From NCBI GenBank assembly GCA_964036155.1, contig OZ038423.1, positions 69,207,249-69,271,248 of the forward strand: a stretch of DNA of 64,000 nucleotides, read 5' to 3'. More model-generated notes on the stretch are below. The model did no database searches and was not told the origin of the DNA. It saw only the letters and a program-made list of their open reading frames with translations. Within the stretch, counting starts at the first letter, position 1. The DNA comes from Diploscapter coronatus (Eukaryota; Nematoda; Chromadorea; Rhabditida; Rhabditidae). The DNA is not shown here.

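Overview
The window reads as the interior of one giant gene on the minus strand, open at both ends. The organism is most likely a nematode, because introns are mostly about 42-60 bases with TTTCAG/TTTTAG-type acceptors, intergenic-looking DNA is nearly absent, and the protein combines Ig and FnIII muscle domains with very long K/E/P/A-rich repeats. That combination fits the titin gene known as ttn-1 in Caenorhabditis elegans. The species is not identifiable from sequence alone. No kinase domain, start codon or gene-terminating stop lies in the window, and I found no convincing plus-strand gene, tRNA or rRNA. By following splice sites and reading phase by eye I could place about 237 consecutive exons.

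Layout in protein order (N to C, so from high to low coordinates). (1) 64000-52377: about 48 copies of a two-exon cassette (a 14-codon exon plus a 25/29/32/39-codon exon, with fixed 45- and 51-nt introns) encoding an A/K/E-rich helix. (2) 52332-44407: one K-rich exon and 27 small exons built round a K-D-T/P-T-Q theme. (3) 44355-41976: K/E-rich helical mini-exons. (4) 41608-36959: one uninterrupted 4650-nt PEVK-like exon with about 28 imperfect 45-residue modules. (5) 36724-33565: a second helical mini-exon block, partly a segmental duplicate of block 3. (6) 33505-31243: 13 tandem exons carrying a relative of the 45-residue PEVK-like module, most with GC instead of GT donor sites. (7) 31199-29555: short linkers. 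(8) 29414-27123: acidic region, then Ig-Ig-FnIII. (9) 26861-12717: repeated elastic modules (SGVV..LTAKIP and KKVTKRKPSSDK motifs) alternating with 79-residue charged helical repeats. (10) 12445-11012: a second Ig-Ig-FnIII cassette. (11) 9386-5291: linker exons and an 861-codon serine-rich exon with about 16 YSE-type repeats. (12) 5245-3170: three Ig domains. (13) 2866-1: more K-rich elastic and helical sequence, running off the window.

The folded Ig/FnIII islands would anchor the protein in the sarcomere, while the PEVK-like stretches and charged helices between them would act as springs or spacers. From 64000 down to 29555 every exon I could place is a multiple of three and in phase 0, so exons can be skipped or duplicated without frameshift; this suits length variants by alternative splicing. 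Longer introns carry several inverted-repeat (MITE-like) insertions, and two of them appear to belong to one family.
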